This document shows positions 45,486-56,005 of a stretch of 64,000 nucleotides of DNA, piece after piece (positions within the stretch are counted from its first letter, which is position 1; the number at the start of each line of letters is the position of its first letter). The position numbers and the translations under genes were made by a program. The notes under the pieces are model-generated. The model did not search any database. It was not told the origin of the DNA and saw only the letters and a program-made list of their open reading frames with translations. Source of the DNA: an uncultured Bacteroidota bacterium (GTDB lineage Bacteria; Bacteroidota; Bacteroidia; Bacteroidales; SZUA-534); contig CAMHPA010000005.1 of the NCBI GenBank assembly GCA_946186925.1, positions 1 to 64,000 on the forward strand. The letters run 5' to 3'.

Positions 45486-45762
45486 ATTCTTCCTTTTCTT
45501 CTTCCTCTTTCTTTCTTTTAAACTTGGCTTTCAGCCGTTTAACGCCTTCCACTCCCAGGATTGTCAGGCCGCCGTATTGGCAGGTTTTGGCCAGGCCGAA
45601 AAGCACAACCCACAGCGCGCCTTTGACTTGCGGCGAAAGGAACGGAAAAGCCATCTGTGCAAACGACAGAATGTAGAACGGAATGCAAAGCAGCAGAATC
45701 ACCACACCCGTCCTGAACGACAGCCCTTTAAGGAAGTTTTTTATCTTTTCCAACATTTTCAA
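45466..45762 (-). CDS. Small membrane protein with altered C-terminus
   Basis: This 98-aa protein has two hydrophobic segments (TGVVILLLCIPFYILSFAQM and GALWVVLFGLAKTCQYGGLTI). The tail is basic then acidic (RLKAKFKRKKEEEEKEE). Similar short membrane proteins occur in Bacteroidales; function unknown. The final residues SANSQS and the stop codon come from the rhuM remnant (copy B of the repeat) read in another frame, so the natural C-terminus was probably lost or changed by that event. It ends the reading direction from the GH2 gene, 21 bases away. Confidence 0.7.
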   Translation of the reverse strand: MKMLEKIKNFLKGLSFRTGVVILLLCIPFYILSFAQMAFPFLSPQVKGALWVVLFGLAKTCQYGGLTILGVEGVKRLKAKFKRKKEEEEKEESANSQS

Positions 45763-45783
45763 TCGCGCGTTTTTGCAAATATA

Positions 45784-48354
45784 TCAATCTTCCAGCCATC
45801 CAAAAACCTTTGCCTCAATGATTTTGGCATTCTCGGGCGAACCGAAATTGAGTTTTAAGAATCTCATTGTCAGGTCATTGTGCTCAATAACGATTTTTTG
45901 CGGCGCGCGGTCGTAGTGCGCAAGTTGAATGTAATAGCCGCCATCGTTTGATATTGAGACGGTTACATCGTCGGTGGCACTGCCGAGCGTCACTTCAACG
46001 CGCTTGAGCGTAATGCCGCGCTCGGTGTCCAGAACCCATTGCGGCGCCTTGTCGGTTGGGGCGGGCTGCCAAAAGGTCCGCTCGTCGCCGTCGGCGGCCA
46101 TACCAGCCGAATGGCCAGGCGCGTTGCTGTGCGCAAATGTCGGGTTGTTGGTGCCCAGAATCTGAATATCGTCATCTGTTCTTGCCTTGCGTTTCTGAAT
46201 GTACGGGCGGTCGGCAACCACAGGCGTTTTGCCCTCAACAAACCGTTCGCCGCCCACAAACTCAAGTTCAATGGTGCCCGAAGCCAGTCCGTCCGACGTT
46301 GCCTCAACAACCGTTTTGCCCGACTGATACGCACGCATCTCAATGGCGCACAATCCGTCAAGAATCTGAATGTCAGAGTTTTTCGAGAAGCAAATCTCTC
46401 TGCCTGTCGGGAATTCGCCAGGGCCCGAAACAATGCGCAGTCGCACGTCGGGCGAGTTCGAAATGAGCCGTCCGCTTGCGTCTAAAACGCTGACTGTCAG
46501 CCGCACATCGTCGGTTCCGTCGGTCAGTATGCCTTTGGTTTTGGTCGATTCGATTTTCAAAGCCGCGGGTTCGCCTTCGGTTGGCCATTCGGGCGGCGCA
46601 ATGCCCGCGTATTCGTTTCTGTACCAATAATATGCACGTTTCGGAATGCGGAAATAATCGATGATTCCCGTCTTGCCCAACTGACTGCCGAAAATGCTTC
46701 CGTGGTCGAACCCGCACCAAATGCACTGTCCGCCGCGCCACTCAACACCCTTGTAGGCATCGTCTTTCTGCAAATCGGCCCACCCAGGGTCGTACACGCC
46801 AGGGCGAATAGCCGTTGTGGTGCTGTATTCCGACACCAGCGACGGAATGCCAGGCCGAATGAAGTCGGGAATGGTTGCGCCGTCGCCGTTGTAGCCAACA
46901 GCGTCGCCAAGCAGGTCGAAGCGGTCGGCGCCGAGCGGACGCTGAGCCCCACCAATGGCCGCATAGCGCGTCGTGTCGAGTTGGTGGGTGCGCTCAACCA
47001 TCTTGCGCAGCAGATTTTTGGTGGCCGCAATTGTCTGACGCTGAGTGAAAAACACTTCGTTACACATCGACCACGCGAAAATCGAAGGTTGGTTCCGATT
47101 GATAACAATCATCTCTTCGAGTTGTTGCAAAACGCTCTGCTCAAAAGCCGCAGTGTCTTCATTATTAATAGGATAGGCGCTTGCATACCAATATCCGTCC
47201 TGTTGGTTGCCGCCCGTTCCCCAAAACGCCATTTCCGACCAAAACAAAATGCCCTGACGCGAGCACTCGTCGGCAAAAGCGGGCGAATGCGGATAGTGCG
47301 AGCCGCGTATCATATTGAAACCTGCCTCTTTAATCATCCGCACGTCGCGGCGGACGGCCTCTTCGGTAATGGCGTCGCACCAGCCAGCGTGGTCTTGGTG
47401 AACATTGGCGCCGCGCAGGTATAAGTGCTTGCCGTTCAGGAAGAAACCGTGGTCGGCGGTCCAGTCGAGCCAACGGAACCCGAAAACCGACGATTGCGAA
47501 TCTATCACCTTAGTGCCATCAACTATCTGACATTCAGCCGTATAAAGTGTAGGCGAATCAACCGACCAAAGCATTGGGTTGGCAATTTCCGCTGTCGCGA
47601 TATTGGCGGTCAAGCGCTCGCCAGCCTTCATTTTCAGTTCTTTATCGCTTTGCGCGACGATTGCGCCCTTGCCGTCTTTGACAATCAGCCGCAAAGTGGC
47701 CGTTTTGTCCGCATTAGCCTGATTTTCAATGGTTACATCGGTACTAACCGCAGCCGATTTGCCTTCGGTTTCCTTCAGACCAGGCGTTGTGATTTGCAGA
47801 CCGCACCACGCAATGTGCGTCGGGTTTTTCTTGGCCAGCCGCACCGTGCGGTAAATGCCGCCGTTGAAGTTGTGCTCGCCCGCACGCGGTGCAACTTTTG
47901 GATTCCAAATGTTGTTAACTCTCACTGCCACAATATTTTCGCCCACTACGGCATTCTCGGTAATATCAATGCTGAAACCCGTGTAACCGCCTGTGTGCGA
48001 GCCGCTTGGCTTGCCATTGACAAATATCTCAGCTTCCTGAAAAACGCCGTCGAATTCAATGAACAGTCTGTTTTTCAAGTCGTTGGCCGAAAGGTTGATT
48101 TTCTTGCGATACCAGCCGTAGCCCGTGTAAAAATCGCGCGACATAAAGTAAGGTATTGCAAATGAGTGCGGTATCCCAATCTTCTGCCACTGCGAATCGT
48201 CGAAATCCGCGTTTTGCGCGCCATCGAAATCGCCCAACGCAAAAGTCCAATTGGCATTTATCACTTCAGTGCCGTAATCGGTTGTTTTTGTGCACGATAC
48301 CGCTATTGCAAATACGGCAGTCAGGGCGGCGAGTGAGAGTTTGTGTATCTTCAT
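45784..48354 (-). CDS. GH2 glycoside hydrolase lipoprotein (beta-galactosidase-like) with C-terminal discoidin-like domain
   Basis: This 856-aa retaining beta-glycosidase starts at MKIHKLSL; the lipobox is AIAVSCTK. Features in order: jelly-roll sugar-binding domain (GYGWYRKKINL), Ig-like domain, TIM barrel with acid/base E433 in SMCNEVFF and nucleophile E509 in LVSEYS (76 residues apart, as in LacZ), a further Ig-like domain (LTVSVLDASGRLISN), and a discoidin-like domain near the end (AADGDERTFWQ). Beta-galactosidase, beta-glucuronidase or related exo-activity cannot be distinguished. The ORF-track start is eight codons too long. Confidence 0.9.
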   Translation of the reverse strand: MKIHKLSLAALTAVFAIAVSCTKTTDYGTEVINANWTFALGDFDGAQNADFDDSQWQKIGIPHSFAIPYFMSRDFYTGYGWYRKKINLSANDLKNRLFIEFDGVFQEAEIFVNGKPSGSHTGGYTGFSIDITENAVVGENIVAVRVNNIWNPKVAPRAGEHNFNGGIYRTVRLAKKNPTHIAWCGLQITTPGLKETEGKSAAVSTDVTIENQANADKTATLRLIVKDGKGAIVAQSDKELKMKAGERLTANIATAEIANPMLWSVDSPTLYTAECQIVDGTKVIDSQSSVFGFRWLDWTADHGFFLNGKHLYLRGANVHQDHAGWCDAITEEAVRRDVRMIKEAGFNMIRGSHYPHSPAFADECSRQGILFWSEMAFWGTGGNQQDGYWYASAYPINNEDTAAFEQSVLQQLEEMIVINRNQPSIFAWSMCNEVFFTQRQTIAATKNLLRKMVERTHQLDTTRYAAIGGAQRPLGADRFDLLGDAVGYNGDGATIPDFIRPGIPSLVSEYSTTTAIRPGVYDPGWADLQKDDAYKGVEWRGGQCIWCGFDHGSIFGSQLGKTGIIDYFRIPKRAYYWYRNEYAGIAPPEWPTEGEPAALKIESTKTKGILTDGTDDVRLTVSVLDASGRLISNSPDVRLRIVSGPGEFPTGREICFSKNSDIQILDGLCAIEMRAYQSGKTVVEATSDGLASGTIELEFVGGERFVEGKTPVVADRPYIQKRKARTDDDIQILGTNNPTFAHSNAPGHSAGMAADGDERTFWQPAPTDKAPQWVLDTERGITLKRVEVTLGSATDDVTVSISNDGGYYIQLAHYDRAPQKIVIEHNDLTMRFLKLNFGSPENAKIIEAKVFGWLED

Positions 48355-48402
48355 AATCAGTTGGTTAAATATTTGCAAATAAGTTTTTTGCGTTCGAAAA
48401 CA

Positions 48403-48440
48403 AAAAAATCCGACACACTTTGACCGTGTCGGATTTTTGT
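48403..48440 (-). terminator. Terminator between GH97 and GH2 (bidirectional look)
   Basis: AATCCGACAC / GTGTCGGATT with a short loop and A/T runs on both sides, 6 bases past the stop of the GH97 gene at 48446. Confidence 0.85.
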
Positions 48441-48445
48441 TTCAA

Positions 48446-50386
48446 CTATTCGCAAATCACCACGCCGCCATTGCACGGAATGGTAATCGCAACTTGCTGT
48501 TTCTTGTTAATTTTAAAATCTTTAACACTGCCGTTCAGGTTGGCGTCGTCGCTGTAGAGTTTCACGGTTGAGTTGGCGTTGAGCATTGGCAGGTTCAGGT
48601 TGAGTTTAAGCGTTTCCTTCTGCGCGTTAATGCCCACAATGTACCATTTGTCGGCGTGGCGGCGCGCCAGAACAGCGTACTTTCCAGGATAGCCGTCAAT
48701 GAACTTCACCTCGTCCCAGGTTGTCGGCACCTGTTTCATAAAATCGACGGCCCAGACGGGTGCGTCGGTCAGGTTGTTGGGCGCCATAGCAAAGTGATTC
48801 ACAGCCGTTTGGAACATAACCGAAATGGCCAGCGCAAACACATCCGACGTGCGGCGCGTGTTGCCGTGCTGATTGTCGTAGGCGTAGTGCTTGTTGAGCG
48901 TGCTGCCGCCCCAGTCCATACTGCCCACCGTGTTGCGAATGAACGGGTGCAGAGTGGCGCAGAAAGCCTCGTTGTCGCACTCGTTTTGGCCGAAAGCCAG
49001 ATTCTCGCTTGCGCGGACGGCCTCACAAGCCGCAAAGTTCGGGTACATACGTTCCCAACCGCGCGGAAGCGTGCAGCCGTGGAAGATTACCAGCAGACCG
49101 TAGTCATTGGCGTCGTTCAGAATATCCTCGTAGAGTTGCATCATCGGCTGCTTGTCGCTGCCAAAGAAATCCACCTTAATTCCGCGAATACCAATGCTTT
49201 GCATCCATTTCATCTCGGCGCGGCGGGTGATTATGTTGTCCATAATTCCGCGCGGACTCTGCGGCGCGTCGTTCCAGTAGCCGTTCGAGTTGTACCACAA
49301 GTAGATAGCCACGTTTTTCTGCTTTCCGTAGTCGGCCAGTTCCTTTATTTTGTCGCGGCCGATTTGAGTGTCCCAAAGCGCGTCAATCAGCACCGACTCG
49401 AAGCCCATTGCGGCCGAAAAATCGATATACTTCTTCTGCACATCGAAGTTGGTATTGCCGTCCATTCCGATAATCCACGACCACGAGCCGCGTCCGTACT
49501 TGTATTCCTGCGACGCCTCGTAGAGCGGTTTCACATAGTCGAATGCTACCGTAGTCTCAACAATCGGTGCCAGAGTTTTGCCCAAAGTTATTGTGCGCCA
49601 AGGTGTTGACGACGGCAGAGTCATTCCAGGCGTTGAAGAGCCCAGACCGTTCATCTCGCCCTCTTGCGGAAGGCCGATAGTGTAGAGCCCGCCGTTGCCG
49701 CCCATCAGTCGGCCACCAAAGTAGCGGCCGTTCACGCCAGTTTCCGAAATCAGAATCCAGCCCTTGTCGGCGTTCTTGAACAGGCACGGGAAGGTGTAGC
49801 CTTGTCCCCAGCCGTTCTTTCCAAGTGCGTCATCCACAGTGTAATGCGTCTCGTACGAAGGTGTTGTACGCGCGAAACCGCCCATTGGGGTGGCCTGCGG
49901 GCAAAGGAAAGTGGTGGCGCCGTCGGGCAAGCGGAAGCCCGAAGCCTCTTCTTTGACCACGCAGCAGAACGTAGGACGCTGAGCCATAAGATTATAGCGG
50001 AACACAACATCGCGGTTCGACACGTAGAACTCGACACTGTAAACGTTTTTGCCGCCCTTGGCGAAGGTGAAAATGCCGCCGTTGGCCTCAACGTCAATCT
50101 TGCTCTGTTTCGAGTTGCGCAGCGTGTAACTGTCGGTGTATTTCAGGTCTTCCTTGCTGTCGGTCAGCGACATACCGTTGGTGTAGTCGCCCAAATCGAG
50201 CACCAAACCCAGCGGCGACTGCTCAAGAAACACATCGCCGTTCAGTTTCACCGAATACGACGGCTTTCCATCGGCATCCGATATGGTTACAACTATTTGT
50301 CCGTCAGGACTTTTAATCTCTTTCTCTGTCGATTGCGCACCAAAGAATCCGCACGCCAAAACCAGACCTAATAAAACCTTTTTCAT
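48446..50386 (-). CDS. GH97 glycoside hydrolase (retaining type)
   Basis: This 646-aa secreted enzyme has a signal peptide (KKVLLGLVLACGFFGAQS). The start at 50386 is preferred; an ATG two codons upstream is also possible. The N-terminal beta-sandwich (KSPDGQIVVTISDADGKPSY) precedes a TIM barrel. The likely nucleophile is D406 in IKVDFFG, and E461 in RASEN lies 55 residues later. Family knowledge says GH97 enzymes with this Asp are retaining alpha-galactosidases or beta-L-arabinopyranosidases, unlike inverting SusB. The two other GH97 genes here keep the same spacing. It is monocistronic. Confidence 0.9.
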   Translation of the reverse strand: MKKVLLGLVLACGFFGAQSTEKEIKSPDGQIVVTISDADGKPSYSVKLNGDVFLEQSPLGLVLDLGDYTNGMSLTDSKEDLKYTDSYTLRNSKQSKIDVEANGGIFTFAKGGKNVYSVEFYVSNRDVVFRYNLMAQRPTFCCVVKEEASGFRLPDGATTFLCPQATPMGGFARTTPSYETHYTVDDALGKNGWGQGYTFPCLFKNADKGWILISETGVNGRYFGGRLMGGNGGLYTIGLPQEGEMNGLGSSTPGMTLPSSTPWRTITLGKTLAPIVETTVAFDYVKPLYEASQEYKYGRGSWSWIIGMDGNTNFDVQKKYIDFSAAMGFESVLIDALWDTQIGRDKIKELADYGKQKNVAIYLWYNSNGYWNDAPQSPRGIMDNIITRRAEMKWMQSIGIRGIKVDFFGSDKQPMMQLYEDILNDANDYGLLVIFHGCTLPRGWERMYPNFAACEAVRASENLAFGQNECDNEAFCATLHPFIRNTVGSMDWGGSTLNKHYAYDNQHGNTRRTSDVFALAISVMFQTAVNHFAMAPNNLTDAPVWAVDFMKQVPTTWDEVKFIDGYPGKYAVLARRHADKWYIVGINAQKETLKLNLNLPMLNANSTVKLYSDDANLNGSVKDFKINKKQQVAITIPCNGGVVICE

Positions 50387-50454
50387 TTGCATAGTGTTGA
50401 TTACGTGTTGTTTATAAATTGTATTAATAGTTTCCCCTAATTGAATTGTTAACA

Positions 50455-50496
50455 CAAATGTAATCAAATTTTTTATAAAAAGTAAAAAATACTTTT
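50455..50496 (-). promoter_or_regulatory. GH97 promoter with upstream dyad
   Basis: The minus strand has TACATTTG (50455-50462), an exact -7 match. The perfect inverted repeat AAAAGTA-AAAAA-TACTTTT (50478-50496) is centred 25 bases upstream of it, over the expected -33 region where no TTG is seen. A weak promoter with a dyad in this place fits an activator-dependent gene. Confidence 0.55.
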
Positions 50497-50529
50497 ATTT
50501 CTTTTTTGAAAAGAAAAATCGGGCGGATA

Positions 50530-50559
50530 TTGTTTGTTGATGATAAAAACGTATTTTTG
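50530..50559 (+). promoter_or_regulatory. Fic gene promoter
   Basis: TTG (50530-50532), 19-base spacer, TATTTTTG (50552-50559): an exact Bacteroidota promoter. The 45-base leader that follows contains GGTGACTGTATGGCCACC (about 50570-50587), which can fold as a hairpin just before the start region. Confidence 0.65.
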
Positions 50560-50609
50560 TTGGCAAAATGGTGACTGTATGGCCACCTTTTAATAAATAT
50601 TTTTGAATT

Positions 50610-51683
50610 ATGAGATACCTGACATTAGAAAAAGCCATCAGCGAATGGCAGAAAATCCAGCCGCTTTCGGAAAGTGACAAAGCGCGTTTGAGCCGCAGAT
50701 TCACCATCGATTTCAACTACAATTCGAACCACATCGAAGGTAACACGCTGACTTACGGACAGACCGAGATTCTTCTGCTTTTCGGAAAAATCATAGGTGA
50801 AGCCTATGTGAAAGATGTTCAGGATATGGCGGCAAGCAATGTCACGCTCAAAATGATGAAAGAAGAAGCACTTGTGCGGGAAACACCTTTAACTCAAAAT
50901 TTTATCCGCACGCTTCACAAAACGTTGCTGCGCGAAGATTATACCGTTTACCGTAATCTGCCAGGCGGTATGCAGACAAGTTATACCATTCACGCGGGGC
51001 AGTACAAAACGCGCCCAAACAGCGTCATCACCCGCTATGGCGACCGCTTTGAGTACGCATCACCCGAAGAAACGCCCGCGCTGATGACCGACCTTGTTGA
51101 TTGGTACAATCAGGCCGAAACCGAAGGCCGCTTGTCGCCTGTTGAAATTGCTGCGTTGTTCCACTACCGTTATATCCGCATCCACCCGTTTGAAGATGGC
51201 AACGGACGCATTGCACGGCTGTTGGTCAATTATATACTGACAAAGCACGATTACCCGATGATAGTTGTGCGCAGCCGACTGAAAAGCGAGTATCTTGAAG
51301 CCTTGCACGCAGCCGATATGCTAGTTGGTTCGGCACCACATTTGGGCGCAAACGCATCGCTTCAAGACATAAGACCTTTTTTGCAGTATTTCAAGAATTT
51401 AGTGGCGCGTGAAGTTTACAATGATGTTTGTTTCTTGACCGAACACGATGAAAATCTTTGGTGGTACGATGGTGAACGTATCGCTTTCCGTTCACCGAAT
51501 TATGGCAAACTTCTAATGCTAATGATGACCGAACCATCTTTGACTCTGACAGATATTCAGAACCATTTGGAAATCAATATGTCGGCAATTAAGAAATTAG
51601 TCGGGCAACTGATTGACAAACACTACATTGAACGTGGCACGACAGATGGTTCGTGGCGAGTTTTCATCACACCGTCGGTGTAG
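50610..51683 (+). CDS. Fic-domain protein (class II, predicted AMP-transferase)
   Basis: This 357-aa protein is predicted to transfer AMP from ATP to a target protein. The Fic motif is HPFEDGNGRIAR (catalytic His about 192). The N-terminal auto-inhibitory helix motif SNHIEGN at about 39-45 fits the (S/T)xxxE(G/N) of class II proteins, so the protein is probably held inactive until released. A winged-helix domain follows at about 290-357 (LTLTDIQNHLEINMSAIKKL). The target is unknown. It is the only plus-strand gene in the CAZyme block, with its own strong promoter. Confidence 0.92.
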   Translation: MRYLTLEKAISEWQKIQPLSESDKARLSRRFTIDFNYNSNHIEGNTLTYGQTEILLLFGKIIGEAYVKDVQDMAASNVTLKMMKEEALVRETPLTQNFIRTLHKTLLREDYTVYRNLPGGMQTSYTIHAGQYKTRPNSVITRYGDRFEYASPEETPALMTDLVDWYNQAETEGRLSPVEIAALFHYRYIRIHPFEDGNGRIARLLVNYILTKHDYPMIVVRSRLKSEYLEALHAADMLVGSAPHLGANASLQDIRPFLQYFKNLVAREVYNDVCFLTEHDENLWWYDGERIAFRSPNYGKLLMLMMTEPSLTLTDIQNHLEINMSAIKKLVGQLIDKHYIERGTTDGSWRVFITPSV

Positions 51684-51699
51684 GGTTTAACTTCTTCAA

Positions 51700-51735
51700 T
51701 AAAAAAGGCCTGACACCGAAGCATCAAGCCTTTAA
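51700..51735 (-). terminator. Terminator of the CE6-CE1 gene (shared with fic)
   Basis: AAAGGCTTGA / TCAGGCCTTT with a 10-base loop, T-run on the minus strand and some T residues on the plus strand. It lies between the two convergent stops. Confidence 0.75.
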
Positions 51736-51754
51736 AATTCAGCGCTTTCGACGG

Positions 51755-53767
<2,013 letters not shown>

Positions 53768-53780
53768 GATTCTTTTGGCA

Positions 53781-53788
53781 CAAATATA
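53781..53788 (-). promoter_or_regulatory. Putative -7 box of the CE6-CE1 gene
   Basis: TATATTTG, an exact match, about 74 bases before the ATG. No TTG stands at the ideal -33 spacing, which fits a need for an activator; paired 20-bp sites lie further upstream. Confidence 0.5.
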
Positions 53789-53856
53789 GCAATTCGTCAA
53801 TTCAAAGAGTGCCGATTGTGCGATTTGCGAAGAAATGGGCGAATGGCGGGGTTTTG

Positions 53857-53908
53857 TCTTTTATATCGGATAAAACTTGTTGATTTTATCTTTTATAATG
53901 GATAAAAC
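53857..53908. promoter_or_regulatory. Paired 20-bp direct repeats, probable activator sites
   Basis: TCTTTTATATCGGATAAAAC (53857-53876) and TCTTTTATAATGGATAAAAC (53889-53908) match at 18 of 20 positions and start 32 bases apart, three DNA turns. Each is itself partly palindromic (TTTTAT-N5-ATAAAA). They lie about 80-135 bases upstream of the predicted CE6-CE1 transcription start. Confidence 0.65.
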
Positions 53909-53958
53909 ACAAAAAAAACGCAATTGCCGCAAAGTGTTGGCAAATTCTAATAGCACCG

Positions 53959-55878
53959 TTAATTTTTAGAAGATTCTTCCGCAATCACAAATCCCCCGCG
54001 CGGCAGCAGTTTCACCGTTTTGGGCAGATTGTTGGCGTCGATATTGGTGATTGTCCACGGGTTATCGGGATTGCCGCTGTCGGCGAACATTTTGAACTTG
54101 CCGCTCTTGATAAAATCAAGATTCAGAGCGATTTCGCGCTCGCTGTCGCTGCCGTTGATTCCTGCCACATACCATTTGTCGTTGCGCTCGCGGGCCATTA
54201 CGGCGTACTCGCCAGGGTAGCCGCAAACGAGTTTCGTCTCGTCCCAAACGGTCGGCAGGTTGGTGAAGAACCGCTGAACTTCAGTTGGTTGCGACAGGTA
54301 ACTTGTCGGGCGGTCGGCAAGGTGCAGCACGGCCGATTCAAAAAGCACCGTCAGCGCCAACTCGTGGGCGTGCGTGGTGATGTGCGGAAACTGCGAATCG
54401 GTGAAGGTGCAAGGCGTGTAGTCCATTGAGCCCACCACGCCGCGGGTGAACGGCAGAGTGGCGTTGTGCATTGCGGCCCTGTCGGTCAGGAATGGGGCGT
54501 TGTTGTACCATTCGGCACCCATAACTGCTTCTGTACTAACCAGATTCGGATATGTTCGCTGCCAGCCGCGCGGCAGTGTGGCGCCGTGGAAATTGACCAG
54601 CAAATGGTGCTTTGCGGCGCTCTCGAGCAGTTCAATGCAGTATTGGTTTGTGCGCTGCTTGTCGCCTTCAAAGAAATCGATTTTAACGCCCGCTATGCCA
54701 TTATCTTCCAGCCATTTGAATTCTTTTTCTCGGTCTTCGGCCTTGTTCAGCCGATATTTCGGACCAGGGGCGCGGTCAACCCATTTAGTGGTTGAATTAT
54801 ACCACATTAGCAGTTTCACGCCCTTCTGTTTCGCGTAGGCGATGGCTTCGTAGATGTTGCCGCCGTGCATTTCGTCCCATTCGGCGTCGATGAGCGTGTA
54901 GGGCAGTTTCAGTTCGGCGGCCAAGTCAATGTATTGTTTTACAATCTGATAATCGCTCGAACCGTGGTTGTAGGCCCAGTAAATCCACGATGCCACACCA
55001 GGCTTAATCCATTCATTATCAGCAATTCTGCACGGCGTGCTCACGTCAGTCACAAGAGTCGATTCCACCACGTCGGCCAGCGACCCGATGATGGCCACGC
55101 GCCACGGCGTCTGCCAGCCGTCGCTCAGTGCAAGGCGGTTTTCGTCGTTTTGGATTTTGTAACTCGACGCGGCGGTGTTTCTCAAACTTGAGCCACTGTT
55201 TTTGCCTGTCATATCTGCTTCAGTGATAAGAATATACAGACTGTCTTTCGGTTCAAAAAGCGACGGGTAGGCCCAGTGGCAGCCTTCGCGTTCCTTCGGA
55301 TTTGGCCAGTAAAACTTTTCGTACGAGTCGTCGAAGCGCTGCAGCCAGCGTTTGGTCGAATCGGCAAAATGGTAGGTGGTCTGCTCTTGCAGGAAGTTGC
55401 ACTCGCTGTATCCCTTGGCCAGCGCAAAGCGGAAAGCCACGCCGTTGTTGTAGGCGCGCACAATCACGTTCTGTGTGCGGTTGTTGCGGTCAACAAAACT
55501 GAAGGTGCGCTCGGTTGCCTGATTGATGCAGTGCAAACGCTTGCCCGACAGCATTTTATAGTTGTCTTGGATGTCGATGGTTTTCGATGCGTTTTTGTAC
55601 GACAGAAAAGCGTCAGCCCCTTCTGTGAGTCCGAATTTTGGAATCGAAATCACCTTATCCCATTCACCGTCAGTCATATAATAGACGTTGAGCGACGGAA
55701 TGTTATCGACGTTCAATTCGCATTGGAAACGGATTTTGCCGTTGGGCGATGTCAGGCCCAATTTTTGGTCGAACTTGCCGTCGGCGGCACTCGAAGCACC
55801 CAGCAACGCAACTATCAGACATACAGCCGATAGGAAGATGCACGCAAGGGCACAAATCAGAAGTGAGCGTTTGTTCAT
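53959..55878 (-). CDS. GH97 glycoside hydrolase (retaining type), second copy
   Basis: This 639-aa protein has an N-terminal hydrophobic signal segment (LLICALACIFLSAVCLIVALL). Its TIM barrel is typical of GH97: YTLIDAEWDEMHGGN, nucleophile D401 in VKIDFFEGDKQ and E456 in MGAEW, 55 residues apart. It is closely similar over its whole length to the next GH97 (56006-57877), so the two probably arose by tandem duplication. The N-terminal beta-domain starts TSPNGKIRFQCELN. Likely activity is alpha-galactosidase or beta-L-arabinopyranosidase. Its 127-base leader is made of octamer repeats. Confidence 0.9.
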   Translation of the reverse strand: MNKRSLLICALACIFLSAVCLIVALLGASSAADGKFDQKLGLTSPNGKIRFQCELNVDNIPSLNVYYMTDGEWDKVISIPKFGLTEGADAFLSYKNASKTIDIQDNYKMLSGKRLHCINQATERTFSFVDRNNRTQNVIVRAYNNGVAFRFALAKGYSECNFLQEQTTYHFADSTKRWLQRFDDSYEKFYWPNPKEREGCHWAYPSLFEPKDSLYILITEADMTGKNSGSSLRNTAASSYKIQNDENRLALSDGWQTPWRVAIIGSLADVVESTLVTDVSTPCRIADNEWIKPGVASWIYWAYNHGSSDYQIVKQYIDLAAELKLPYTLIDAEWDEMHGGNIYEAIAYAKQKGVKLLMWYNSTTKWVDRAPGPKYRLNKAEDREKEFKWLEDNGIAGVKIDFFEGDKQRTNQYCIELLESAAKHHLLVNFHGATLPRGWQRTYPNLVSTEAVMGAEWYNNAPFLTDRAAMHNATLPFTRGVVGSMDYTPCTFTDSQFPHITTHAHELALTVLFESAVLHLADRPTSYLSQPTEVQRFFTNLPTVWDETKLVCGYPGEYAVMARERNDKWYVAGINGSDSEREIALNLDFIKSGKFKMFADSGNPDNPWTITNIDANNLPKTVKLLPRGGFVIAEESSKN

Positions 55879-55880
55879 TT

Positions 55881-55920
55881 GTCTAATCGTTTAATTGTTC
55901 AATCGGTCAATCGTTTAATC
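55881..55920. repeat. Octanucleotide repeats directly before the second GH97
   Basis: Five in-phase octamers on the plus strand: GTCTAATC, GTTTAATT, GTTCAATC, GGTCAATC, GTTTAATC. They end 2 bases before the ATG when read on the coding strand. Confidence 0.85.
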
Positions 55921-55972
55921 GATTATTCATTTAATTGTATTTTAAGTACTTACCATTCGTTCCCAATCATTC

Positions 55973-56004
55973 AATTCACCGTTTCACCAGTTCACCAATT
56001 CACC
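55973..56004. repeat. Octanucleotide repeats after the third GH97 stop
   Basis: Four in-phase octamers: AATTCACC, GTTTCACC, AGTTCACC, AATTCACC. They begin just after the stop codon at 56006 in reading direction. They carry the same TTCACC core as the GH43 leader, but in the opposite orientation relative to transcription. Confidence 0.8.
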
Positions 56005-56005
56005 G

